DNA of 27,366 nt from a virus: positions 1-27,366 of the IMG/VR virus record IMGVR_UViG_3300040961_000088. One strand, 5' to 3'. Both the position numbers and the translations under genes were made by a program. The notes below the pieces were generated by a model. It did not search any database, was not told the DNA's origin, and worked only from the letters and a program-made list of their open reading frames with translations. This document shows, in pieces, positions 7,089-13,896 of the stretch; the first letter of the stretch is position 1, and the number at the start of each line of letters is the position of its first letter.

Positions 7089-7857
7089 CAAGCCCTCGAT
7101 GAGCGAACCAGAGCCCGAGTTTGAGGGTCTGTGCTGGGGCTGTTGGGAAGACGCGCAAGCCATCCGGTATGCCGAGACGGAAGCCAAGCGCATCGAGACC
7201 GAACTTGAATCCCAGGTCACCGAGGATCTTCGCCACGTCTGCGGCCTAGCCTCCCGCGAGTGCAAAGCCGACTGGCAAAAGGTGCCCGAAGCCATCAAGC
7301 GGGCCATGCCCCGCCCTATCCTGCTTGCGCTCAGCGGCGGCAACGTGCCCGCAACCGGCTTCGGGTTGGGTGCTGACACCGGCTCAGGCAAGACGATGGC
7401 GCTGGCGGCGATCCTGCGCGGATTCCAGCGGGCCTATCGGAAGGCTTACGCCATCCGGCTGGTGGAAGAGACCCGGCGCCACGGTAAACAGGCCGACGTG
7501 AGGTTTCAACATCAGGCCGTGTGGCTGAGTTGGCCCGACAGCGTCACCGCCATCCGGCTCCATGCCATCGACGGCATAGCCGAGCAGATGCTTGAGCGGG
7601 CTGAGTCCGCGCCGCTGCTGATCCTCGATGACCTCGGCCGGGAGCGCATCAAGGGCGCTTACGTGGACGACTTCGCCGCATCGCAGCTTGACCGCCTCGT
7701 GAATCATCGCTACCGCGAAGAACTGCCGACGCTCTGGACCTCAAACCTGCCCGAAATCGACCTGACCAGCATCTATGGCGCCGCGCTGGTCTCACGGCTC
7801 ACCGAGGACGCGCCCCTGATCTGGCTCGACAAGCTGCCGAGCATGAGGTTGAAATGA
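6961..7857 (+). CDS. DnaC/IstB-like ATPase, putative helicase loader
   Basis: A 298-residue AAA+ ATPase. Walker A is GADTGSGKT at residues 137-145 and Walker B is LLILDDLG at 219-226. The downstream 'LDRLVNHRYREELPTLWTSN' with its sensor-1-like T-S-N and 'ALVSRLTEDA' matches DnaC/IstB-type loaders, which place the replicative helicase on origin-bound initiator. The N-terminus holds a four-Cys cluster (C38, C41, C58, C61), a possible zinc finger. The ATG at 6961 has AGGAG nine bases upstream. ATG 7027 is a possible alternative that shortens the overlap with the replication fragment. Placement directly after the replication protein's C-terminus is the expected initiator-loader order. Confidence 0.88.
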   Translation: MGTSSITELLPTSATSIKLPPVMNGGRVRPPNTPRPLCRSCNSKPSMSEPEPEFEGLCWGCWEDAQAIRYAETEAKRIETELESQVTEDLRHVCGLASRECKADWQKVPEAIKRAMPRPILLALSGGNVPATGFGLGADTGSGKTMALAAILRGFQRAYRKAYAIRLVEETRRHGKQADVRFQHQAVWLSWPDSVTAIRLHAIDGIAEQMLERAESAPLLILDDLGRERIKGAYVDDFAASQLDRLVNHRYREELPTLWTSNLPEIDLTSIYGAALVSRLTEDAPLIWLDKLPSMRLK

Positions 7858-8657
7858 CCGCTTTCACGTACATGTCCATGTGTTCCGGCATAGAAGCGGC
7901 GTCTGAGGCGTGGTCTCCGCTCGGTTGGCGGCCGACCGTCCTTTCCGAGATTGAGGACTTCCCGCGCAGTGTTCTGATTCAGCGTCAAGGAGCAGAGGAT
8001 ATGCGCTACGCACGGGCCGAGGTTGGCCCCGGCCTCTGGGGCGACTTCACCGCCCTCCGGGTCCGTCACCTTCGCCGGTTCGGTGTCCCGATGCCGGATG
8101 TTCTCGTGGCCGGAACGCCCTGCCAAGCATTTTCGGTCGCCGGTTTGCGTAAATCCCTTCAGGATGACCGCGGAAATCTAACCCTTTCCTTCGTGAGGCT
8201 AGCCAATGCAATTGACAATGTTCGACTTCGAGAGGGCAGTAAACCCCTCACTGTTGTCTGGGAAAACGTACCCGGAGTGCTCTCCGTTGGAGACAACGCC
8301 TTCGGTTGCTTCCTCGCCGCGCTGGTGGGAGCAGACTCCCCACTCGTTCCGCCAGCAGGACTCCGCTGGACAAACGCAGGTTTGGTTACTGGACCCAGGC
8401 GAACCGCAACGTGGATCGTCAAAGACGCTCAACATTTCGGCGTGGCCCAGCGACGGGAGCGCGTGTTCGTTATGGCAAGTGCTGGAGACCCAGCCTATCC
8501 CGCGCAAGTATTTTTTGAGCGCAAAAGCCTGCATGGGCATCATCCGCCGCGCCGGGAAGAGGGGCAAGGCTTTACCCACGATGTTGCTCCGAGCCTTATG
8601 GGCAGTGGTCGAGGCGTGGAACGGGGGGGGGGAAGAGCAGAGGACAAGATCCAGTAA
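7854..8657 (+). CDS. C5-cytosine DNA methyltransferase, truncated by frameshift
   Basis: A 267-residue frame carries the catalytic motifs of C5-cytosine methyltransferases: motif I 'MSMCSGIEAASEAW' near residue 8, the catalytic PCQ of motif IV in 'GTPCQAFSVAGLRKS', motif VI ENVPG and motif VIII 'AQRRERVFV'. Phage enzymes of this type usually run on through a long variable recognition region to motif X. Here the frame ends soon after a run of ten G at 8623-8632, and motifs IX and X are absent. The GRGVERGG before the run would continue as KSRGQDPV if the run were 8 or 11 bases. The ATG overlaps the loader's TGA (ATGA at 7854-7857). The protein is probably inactive as written. Confidence 0.85.
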   Translation: MTAFTYMSMCSGIEAASEAWSPLGWRPTVLSEIEDFPRSVLIQRQGAEDMRYARAEVGPGLWGDFTALRVRHLRRFGVPMPDVLVAGTPCQAFSVAGLRKSLQDDRGNLTLSFVRLANAIDNVRLREGSKPLTVVWENVPGVLSVGDNAFGCFLAALVGADSPLVPPAGLRWTNAGLVTGPRRTATWIVKDAQHFGVAQRRERVFVMASAGDPAYPAQVFFERKSLHGHHPPRREEGQGFTHDVAPSLMGSGRGVERGGGRAEDKIQ

Positions 8658-8769
8658 TTCCGGTATTCCAGAGGTCTCAGGAACTCTCGGGGCGCACAAA
8701 ACCGGGGGATGGGGAGCAGACCTCGATACGACCGGCTGTTTCATTCCCACAGGTTGTGGGTGCTCTTAG
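8206..8769 (+). CDS. overlapping ORF within the methyltransferase gene
   Basis: A 187-residue frame, shifted +1 relative to the methyltransferase and lying mostly inside it. It starts at ATG 8206 with GAGG eight bases upstream. The segments 'PSLLSGKTYPECSP', 'ACSLWQVLETQPIPRKYFLS' and 'GIIRRAGKRGKALP' match a small phage protein I know from other genomes (typical core CSLSQVLE then ILRRAEKRGKxLP) that is encoded across a methyltransferase gene. The two frames pair as expected: RRAGKRGKALP in one, PPRREEGQGF in the other. Its function is unknown. Beyond about residue 145, past the G run, the frame probably reads methyltransferase-type variable sequence and not its own. Confidence 0.65.
   Translation: MQLTMFDFERAVNPSLLSGKTYPECSPLETTPSVASSPRWWEQTPHSFRQQDSAGQTQVWLLDPGEPQRGSSKTLNISAWPSDGSACSLWQVLETQPIPRKYFLSAKACMGIIRRAGKRGKALPTMLLRALWAVVEAWNGGGEEQRTRSSNSGIPEVSGTLGAHKTGGWGADLDTTGCFIPTGCGCS
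8623..8632 (+). repeat. run of ten G at a frame break
   Basis: Ten consecutive G inside the methyltransferase gene. Nine, or 8/11, would join its 5' part to one of the two alternative downstream frames that keep methyltransferase-like sequence. Slippage or a read error here would change the protein. Confidence 0.9.
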
Positions 8770-8980
8770 CGACGGCGCTCATTTCGGGGGGGCAGAATGG
8801 TCAGGACGCCTATTCTGGCCGAATCATCCCTTGCTCATTCGGTGACGTGCCATCAGGTCAAGGGCGGCGACCCGACAACCGACAACTATGTGGTAACCGG
8901 GGGTTTCTTTGACCAGCCAACGCATAGTCTCCGGGCCGATGGATTCGACGCCTCTGAAGACGGGACCGGGCGCGGAACAC
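8658..8980 (+). pseudogene. frameshifted remnant of the methyltransferase variable region
   Basis: No single frame is open, but pieces typical of the variable region of phage C5-methyltransferases appear in turn in different frames: 'VSGTLGAHKTGGWGADLD', then 'VVGALSDGAHF', then 'GQNGQDAYSGRIIP' (after a run of seven G at 8786-8792), then 'SLAHSVTCHQVKGG' and finally 'GFDASEDGTGRGTP'. At least four frame changes are needed within about 320 bases. The sequence ends abruptly near 8980 where tail-gene sequence begins. Motifs IX and X are never reached. This is either a decayed gene or a stretch of base-calling errors. Confidence 0.65.
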
Positions 8981-8981
8981 C

Positions 8982-9218
8982 ATTGCCACCGGCAACAACA
9001 TCGATCTGAACAACCCACTCATGGGCTCGGCTACCATCTTCAAGCTCAACGCCTTCAACACCTACGGCGGGAAGCAGTTCGGCTACACACTCGCCGCAGT
9101 CATCTTCCCGAAACTCTCCCTGGCGTCCAAGCAGGACGATCACACCGAGATCGATTTGGAATTCCAGGCGTTCGCCGACTCTCTCGACAACGTCATCAAC
9201 GTCTACACCGCACAGTAA
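8982..9218 (+). pseudogene. C-terminal fragment of a major tail (tube) protein
   Basis: A frame running to TAA at 9218 encodes about 78 residues: 'TIATGNNIDLNNPL', 'FKLNAFNTYGGKQFGYTLAA' and 'LEFQAFADSLDNVINVYTAQ' (core 'LEFQAFADSLDNVINVY'). Beta-rich sequence of this kind, followed at once by tail-chaperone genes, fits the end of a siphovirus tail-tube protein. These proteins are normally well over 150 residues, and the N-terminal part is absent. An ATG at 9021 has no ribosome binding site. The frame starts inside sequence that belongs to the methyltransferase, so the junction near 8980 is a fusion of unrelated genes. The tube assignment is by position and shape, not by a diagnostic motif. 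Confidence 0.55.
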
Positions 9219-9278
9219 CCCGGTGCGCGCCGTCTGAGAGGGCGGCGCGTTCCTATCTCAGCCATGGAGGCCGAAAGC

Positions 9279-9611
9279 ATGAGCACCGTCACGATTCAAG
9301 GCACCGAGTACGATCTTCAACCCTTCACCGCCGGGCAGTTGCGCCACCAGGCGTCTGCCAAGTTGGCAGCTATCGACGAAATCAACGGCCAGCTTCAGGC
9401 CGGCACAATCTCACCCATGAAGGCCATGCCTGAGATGGTTGGTCACTGCTGCGATCTAGTTCACCTTTCGCTGTCGAACAAGTACCCCGATCTGACCTTG
9501 GAAGCGGTCGAGACGATGCCCTTTGCGGAGATCCAGAAAGCCGTCATCGGCGTTGCGGAGGTCTCCGGACTCAAGGGGGAAGCGAAGCCTCAGCCGAAAA
9601 AGAGCCGCTGA
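9279..9611 (+). CDS. tail assembly chaperone (gpG-like)
   Basis: A 110-residue protein, 'MSTVTIQGTEYDLQPFTAGQ' followed by a helical middle and a basic tail 'KPQPKKSR'. It lies between the tube fragment and the tape measure, the normal position of the tail chaperone that wraps the tape measure before tube assembly. The ATG at 9279 is preferred because GGAGG lies eight bases upstream; an ATG at 9264 is upstream of that site. The 3' end carries AAA-AAG codons just before the stop, where ribosomes can slip into the next frame. Confidence 0.75.
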   Translation: MSTVTIQGTEYDLQPFTAGQLRHQASAKLAAIDEINGQLQAGTISPMKAMPEMVGHCCDLVHLSLSNKYPDLTLEAVETMPFAEIQKAVIGVAEVSGLKGEAKPQPKKSR

Positions 9612-9832
9612 ACTGGGGCAGGTTGTACGGGCTTCTCATCACCGCAACCGGATGGACGGCGCGCACTGTCGATGCGACTCCATGGCCGGACGTTTTGGAC
9701 CTTCTGGATTATTGGAAGGTCAGCCCGCCGGTTCATGTGCTGGTGCGGGCTTACATGGGCGGCGGAAGTGAAGAAAAGGCAGTAACCCCGATGACTGAGG
9801 CCGAGCTTGCGGCTGGCATCGTCGGATTCTAG
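9599..9832 (+). CDS. tail chaperone extension made by -1 frameshift (gpT-like)
   Basis: A 77-codon frame, one base back from the gpG-like gene, beginning 'EPLNWGRLYGLLITATGW' and ending AAGIVGF. It has no good start codon (a TTG at 9623 without a Shine-Dalgarno site) but is open across the end of the upstream gene. Moving back one base on the AAA AAG codons (tract GAAAAAG) gives a fused chaperone of about 184 residues. Lambda G/GT and many other tailed phages use exactly this arrangement. 'DVLDLLDYWKVSPPVHVL' is of the usual type for the extension. The slip site is not a perfect heptamer, since the P-site would pair imperfectly. Confidence 0.7.
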   Translation, partial: KEPLNWGRLYGLLITATGWTARTVDATPWPDVLDLLDYWKVSPPVHVLVRAYMGGGSEEKAVTPMTEAELAAGIVGF

Positions 9833-9840
9833 GAGGCACC

Positions 9841-12459
9841 ATGGGCGCGGGCGATAATCCCGATCCAATTCAAGTAACGATTACCGCCCAAATCCAGGGC
9901 CTCATGGATGGGCTGAGCGATGCCACCGCCGGCGTGAAGACTGCCACGTCTGAGATGGCCGACTCGTTCTCTGGAGTGAAGGGCGAAAGCGCTGATGCGT
10001 TCGAGGAAATGGCGGGGCAATCCCGTGAAGCCGCCGAAAGCATGGAGGGCGATTTCTCCCGCACAGAGGCCCGCCACGCTGCCCACATGCTGGGGATGAA
10101 CCGCGCCGTCGGTGGCTTCGTTGCCACGCTCCCCGGCGTCGGTCAGGCCTTGTCGATGGCCTTTGCACCGTTGGCGATCATGGAGATGATTGAGTGGATT
10201 GCCAAGGGCGTCGAAAAGCTGATGGAGTTCCGGGAGGCCGGGAAAAAGCTGACTCAAGACCAGGGGGATTTTGAGACGGCCGTAAACAACTCGTTCAACT
10301 CTCTGGACGAGAAGCTGATTCAGGCCGAGAAAAAGACCGACGAACTCGCGGGCGACCATTTAGGCGCTCTACAGAAGGAACTCCAGCTTATCGACATGAC
10401 GTCGATGAAGGATCTGGTCTCCGAGTTCGACTTGGTCGAAAAGGCGGCGGATAAGGTCTTTGCTGACCTGTCTAGCCACTGGTACACGTTCGGGAAGGGC
10501 TCAGACGGCGCGAAACACGCCATGGATGAGTTCAAGGGGCAGTACGACAATCTGCTTTCGCAGGGCAGGGATAAGGACGCGAGCAACCTGCTCTCGGGCA
10601 CCTTGCAGACAGCCTATGACGTTCTGGCGGCTCAAGAGACCATCGCCAAGAACCGCAAGAGCGGCGATGGCCCGACGGATGAGAGCCACGCGGCAGAGCA
10701 GGTGCTTGCCACCCACAAGGTGAGCCTGACCGTCTCTGAGGATGAAGTTGCGGCACAGAAGCTGCTAGTCGAAAGCCTGGGTCAACAGGTGATGGCTCAG
10801 GAGACGATTAACCAGCTAAAGACGACGGACGTCACGAACGCCACGACTCAGGAGCACAAGAAAGGCAACAGCGCGGCTCAGGCGCAAGCGGAAGCGCGGC
10901 TGAAGGGCATCGAGCAGGGAAACGCCGCTGCCTTGGAGGCTGAAGACAAGGGCGCCGATGAGGCCCTGAAGTTGCAGGAAGCCGCCATCAAGCAAGAAGT
11001 TGCGCTTGCCATCGAGGGCGGTCAACTCAAGGCCGCGGCTGAGCTCGCCGCGCTGCCGAAGTACATCTCCACTCAGCAGTCTTTCACCCAGGCCAAGTTG
11101 ACGGCTCTGGACAAGGACCACGCGGCGCAATTGAAGGCCAACGCGGACGAGCGGGCGATCTTGGAGGCGGGGAATTCGGGCGGCCAGAACAACGCCAAGC
11201 TGATCGAGAACGCCAACCAAAAAGCGGCTCTCGAATCGAAGTACCAGACCGAGCGCACGTCGATCATCGCCGCCGGCAAAGCGGCCGTCATGCAACTGGA
11301 GACGGAAGAGGCCAATCAGCGCACAGAACTTGCCCACAAGGGAGTCGAGGCGCGCGTTGCCCTGGCCGAGGAAGAGAGCAAGCGGAAGGAGAGCGCCGCC
11401 AGAGACGCCGCCGCCGAAAGCATCAAGCGGACTCAGCAGAATGCACAGGAAGAATTGAAGGCCGTCGAGGTAAGCCTTCAGCGCGGGCTCATCACCCGTC
11501 AGGCAGCGTACAACGCAAAGAGGGCCATCTTAGAGCGGGAAAAAGCAGACGTTGACGCGGCCTACGATGGTGAAAAGAGCAAACTGGAGGGGCTGATTGC
11601 TGCCTACCAGGCTCAGCAAGCCACCCTCAGCGCAACCGATCCGGAGTACAAGAAGCTCACAGCGGACATCAACCAGCTTCAGGCCGCTATCGCCAAGGCG
11701 CATTCGTCTGAGGTCGAGTTCGGGTCAAAGATGGACACCGACGTCAAGGCCCTGAGCAACGACTCCCGAACGATGACCACCTCGTGGACCCAGTTCTTCA
11801 CCAAGTTCCAGGTGGATGCCAAACAGGCCACCGACACTCTGCGCACCGGCCTTCAGGCGTCCATTACCCAGATGAACACTGGGCTTGCGAACGCCTTCAG
11901 CAAGAGCATAGTGGAGGGGAAGAGCTTCGGTCAGGCCATGCGTCAGGTGACCGGCCAGATCCTTGAGCAGTTCATCAGCATGTGCGTGAACATGGCCTTG
12001 CAGTGGGCTGAGAGTCAACTGATGATGGCTATCCTTGGAAAGGCGACTCAGGCCGCTTCAGGGATTACGCAGGTGACGAGCAACGCCGCTGTCGGCGCTT
12101 CTGCGGCTATGGCATCCACATCCGCGATTCCCATCGTCGGGCCGGGGCTAGCTCCCGCTGCGGGCGCTGCGATGTTCGCCGGTATTCTTGGCACTTACGG
12201 GCCGCTGGCATCGGCGGCCGGCGGCTGGGAGCGCGTCCCGAATGACACCTTATCGATGCTGCACAAGAACGAGCAGGTTCTCCCGGCCAGCTACGCGCAA
12301 GGCCTGAGAGACTTGGTTTCCGGGGGCACCAGCGGCGGCGGAATCACGCACATGGAACCGCACTTCCACGGTGTCATCGACGCCAAGAGTTTCTTTCAGC
12401 AGAATCAGGGCCACCTTGTCTCGACGATCAAGGACGCGGTGGGCAATCGACGGACTTAG
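9841..12459 (+). CDS. tail tape measure protein
   Basis: An 872-residue protein, the longest tail gene before the fibre. It is mostly helical, charged and Ala/Gln/Lys/Glu-rich with long coiled-coil stretches (about 290-620), as expected for the molecule that sets tail length. A hydrophobic segment lies near residues 87-120 ('VGGFVATLPGVGQALSMAFA' region), and a second Ala/Gly-rich hydrophobic region near 740-790. The end carries the family-like 'GGWERVPNDTLSMLHKNEQV' followed by LPASYAQGL. An AGGAGG site lies before the ATG. The stop overlaps the stop of the convergent gene at 12456 by three bases. Confidence 0.9.
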   Translation: MGAGDNPDPIQVTITAQIQGLMDGLSDATAGVKTATSEMADSFSGVKGESADAFEEMAGQSREAAESMEGDFSRTEARHAAHMLGMNRAVGGFVATLPGVGQALSMAFAPLAIMEMIEWIAKGVEKLMEFREAGKKLTQDQGDFETAVNNSFNSLDEKLIQAEKKTDELAGDHLGALQKELQLIDMTSMKDLVSEFDLVEKAADKVFADLSSHWYTFGKGSDGAKHAMDEFKGQYDNLLSQGRDKDASNLLSGTLQTAYDVLAAQETIAKNRKSGDGPTDESHAAEQVLATHKVSLTVSEDEVAAQKLLVESLGQQVMAQETINQLKTTDVTNATTQEHKKGNSAAQAQAEARLKGIEQGNAAALEAEDKGADEALKLQEAAIKQEVALAIEGGQLKAAAELAALPKYISTQQSFTQAKLTALDKDHAAQLKANADERAILEAGNSGGQNNAKLIENANQKAALESKYQTERTSIIAAGKAAVMQLETEEANQRTELAHKGVEARVALAEEESKRKESAARDAAAESIKRTQQNAQEELKAVEVSLQRGLITRQAAYNAKRAILEREKADVDAAYDGEKSKLEGLIAAYQAQQATLSATDPEYKKLTADINQLQAAIAKAHSSEVEFGSKMDTDVKALSNDSRTMTTSWTQFFTKFQVDAKQATDTLRTGLQASITQMNTGLANAFSKSIVEGKSFGQAMRQVTGQILEQFISMCVNMALQWAESQLMMAILGKATQAASGITQVTSNAAVGASAAMASTSAIPIVGPGLAPAAGAAMFAGILGTYGPLASAAGGWERVPNDTLSMLHKNEQVLPASYAQGLRDLVSGGTSGGGITHMEPHFHGVIDAKSFFQQNQGHLVSTIKDAVGNRRT

Positions 12460-12707
12460 TCGGATGGGGCGATGCAGAGGCTCGTGTACTTTGCGTGAGC
12501 CAAGCAGTCAAGGTATGCAGCCGCCCGCCGCGCCCGCTCGTGTTCCGCTTCCCGCCGCTGGTTTGCTGCCGACTGAAGCGTCCAGCCGATCCACGCCAGC
12601 AAGACAACGACGGCTAAAGCAAACCAAGGCTTCCAGGACCGGGGCTTTTCTTCCTCGGGCTCTAACTCGTAATCAGACGTGGAATCTTCGAGGGACAGCA
12701 TCGACAT
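12456..12707 (-). CDS. small single-pass membrane protein (cargo gene)
   Basis: An 83-residue protein on the strand opposite to the tail genes. An acidic N-terminus (LEDSTSDYELEPEEEKP) is followed by one transmembrane segment 'WFALAVVVLLAWIGWTL' and then a basic amphipathic helix 'NQRREAEHERARRAAAYL'. The start at ATG 12707 has AAGGAG eight bases upstream; a longer frame to 12758 is unsupported. Its orientation and position right after the tape measure mark it as an inserted cargo ('moron') gene. Such single-pass proteins often act on the host envelope, for example in superinfection exclusion, but nothing here proves that. Confidence 0.65.
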   Translation of the reverse strand: MSMLSLEDSTSDYELEPEEEKPRSWKPWFALAVVVLLAWIGWTLQSAANQRREAEHERARRAAAYLDCLAHAKYTSLCIAPSD

Positions 12708-12821
12708 GGTGGTACTCCTTGCCCTTTCATCTTCACCGCACCAGGTGCTGGGCGTCAAAGGTTCGCCTCAGTTTCGCGCATAAAACCCCAACCCACACAA
12801 CAAGATGCAACCCACAGGACA

Positions 12822-12850
12822 TTTACAAAACACGGCAGATGCGCTATCTT
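12822..12850 (+). promoter_or_regulatory. sigma-70-type promoter for the 12864 gene
   Basis: A -35 TTTACA (12822-12827), a 17-base spacer and a -10 TATCTT (12845-12850). The transcript would begin near 12857, only a few bases before ATG 12864, giving an almost leaderless message for this cargo gene. Confidence 0.5.
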
Positions 12851-12863
12851 GCAGGCTGAAGCC

Positions 12864-13115
12864 ATGCCGCCAAAATACGCCGCAACCCGACGCCGCCTGT
12901 TGGCCCGAGAGAAGGAACTCCTCAAAGAGCTTGAGGACGTTCGAACCTCGATTGCGGCTTGCAAGCAAGCGATGGAATGCCCAGCGCCCCTGATGAAGGA
13001 ATTCAAGGAAGAGGGGCGTATCACCTCGGGGCGTTCCGCCAGCGCAAGGGCTCTCCATTTGCGTGATGCGCGTCTGGGAAGCACGGACCCCGATCCCGAC
13101 CGCAAGCCCAACTGA
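12864..13115 (+). CDS. small hypothetical cargo protein
   Basis: An 83-residue basic protein, 'MPPKYAATRRRLLAREKELL', with a helical N-terminal half (REKELLKELEDVRTSIAAC) that could form a coiled coil, and a polar tail ending DPDPDRKPN. A frame from TTG 12849 is possible, but ATG 12864 suits the promoter spacing better. Its stop lies six bases from the convergent hicB stop. It is outside the tail operon in function, with its own promoter and neighbours that are cargo genes. Family not recognised. Confidence 0.55.
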   Translation: MPPKYAATRRRLLAREKELLKELEDVRTSIAACKQAMECPAPLMKEFKEEGRITSGRSASARALHLRDARLGSTDPDPDRKPN

Positions 13116-13121
13116 CCGCGC

Positions 13122-13538
13122 TTAGACCGCCCGAATCTCCAGATTCTTCCCCAGCACCTTCAGCGCCCCGGCGATACCGTCAATCTTCGACGTGTGGCGC
13201 CAGTCAATCAGCCTGTTCACTTCCTGCCTGGTCATCTTCAGCCGCCGCGCCAACTCGGCCGGCCTGACCTTCTGAGCCGCCATTTCATTCAAGAGCAGGA
13301 TCTTCGCGGCGTAGCTGGCCGGGAGTTCTACCACATGCTGGCCGCGCTTCAGTTTCGACGGCGCGGGAATGGGTAGACCCTCCTCGATGTAGTAATCCAA
13401 GGCTGATTCCAGAACGTCTGCTGCATGGAGCAGAGCGTCTTCCACGTCTTCACCCTGGGTGATTGCCTCGGGGATGTCGGGGAAGGTGACAACGTAGCCG
13501 CCTTCCTTTTGCAGTGCGAGATGTGCCGGATAGCGCAT
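13122..13538 (-). CDS. hicB: HicB-family antitoxin
   Basis: A 138-residue HicB antitoxin. The N-terminal half is the partial RNase-H-like HicB fold: 'MRYPAHLALQKEGGYVVTFP' then 'DIPEAITQGEDVEDAL' and 'ESALDYYIEEG'. Residues about 92-125 ('RPAELARRLKMTRQEVNRLI') are a helix-turn-helix, which binds the operon's own operator. It neutralises HicA and represses transcription. The ATG at 13538 is five bases after AGGAGG, and the gene starts eight bases after the end of hicA, in the hicA-hicB order. Confidence 0.93.
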   Translation of the reverse strand: MRYPAHLALQKEGGYVVTFPDIPEAITQGEDVEDALLHAADVLESALDYYIEEGLPIPAPSKLKRGQHVVELPASYAAKILLLNEMAAQKVRPAELARRLKMTRQEVNRLIDWRHTSKIDGIAGALKVLGKNLEIRAV

Positions 13539-13546
13539 GTTTCCTC

Positions 13547-13723
13547 CTATTTGAGCCCTAGCTGCTTTTTGATGCCTTCGACCAGCCCGGTCTTAAGTTC
13601 CTTCGAGTGCATCGGCAGGAAGGATGTCTTTCCGTTCAGCTTCACCTTCAGATGGGAGCCTTTCGCGCCCTCGAATGTCGCTCCCTGTGCCGTCAGCCAC
13701 CGTTTGAACTCCGTGCTCTTCAT
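13547..13723 (-). CDS. hicA: HicA-family toxin (mRNA interferase)
   Basis: A 58-residue protein beginning MKSTEFKRWLTAQGATFEGA and containing AKGSHLKVKLNGK, with the conserved catalytic histidine in G-S-H, then SFLPMHSKELKTGLVEGIKK and a C-terminal QLGLK. This is the double-stranded-RNA-binding-like fold of HicA, which cleaves mRNA. It is complete at the usual length. The ATG at 13723 has no Shine-Dalgarno site; the promoter places transcription start at or next to the start codon. It is the upstream partner of hicB and probably stabilises the prophage in its host or acts against other phages. Confidence 0.93.
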   Translation of the reverse strand: MKSTEFKRWLTAQGATFEGAKGSHLKVKLNGKTSFLPMHSKELKTGLVEGIKKQLGLK

Positions 13724-13729
13724 GTATCC

Positions 13730-13758
13730 AATGTACGCAATATTGCTTACACTGTCAA
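13730..13758 (-). promoter_or_regulatory. hicAB promoter
   Basis: On the minus strand, -35 TTGACA (13758-13753), 17-base spacer and -10 TACATT (13735-13730). The expected start is about 13723, the A of the hicA ATG, so the message would be leaderless. The operator palindrome lies in the spacer. Confidence 0.75.
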
Positions 13759-13773
13759 GAGAAATGTAAGCAA
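13732..13773. promoter_or_regulatory. probable HicB operator, three TGTAAGCAA-type half-sites
   Basis: A near-perfect 20-bp palindrome, TGTACGCAATATTGCTTACA (13732-13751), lies between the -35 and -10. A third half-site TGTAAGCAA (13765-13773) lies just upstream of the -35. Such sites suit autorepression by the HicB helix-turn-helix. Confidence 0.65.
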
Positions 13774-13839
13774 AAATGAATACTATTTTCCTTTTCCCGT
13801 TTCGCGGTGTGGGAAGGCGGTTTTTGGCCCCCGTTTCGC

Positions 13840-13857
13840 TCTAAACTGTGTCTAAAC
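13840..13857 (+). repeat. TCTAAAC direct repeat upstream of the DUF2460 gene
   Basis: TCTAAAC occurs at 13840-13846 and 13851-13857, eleven bases apart, i.e. about one helical turn. It lies 40-57 bases before the start of the distal tail operon and could be a regulator site. Confidence 0.35.
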
Positions 13858-13896
13858 GGCCACACAACGCGGCCAAAATGATACAGAGGGCAGCGA

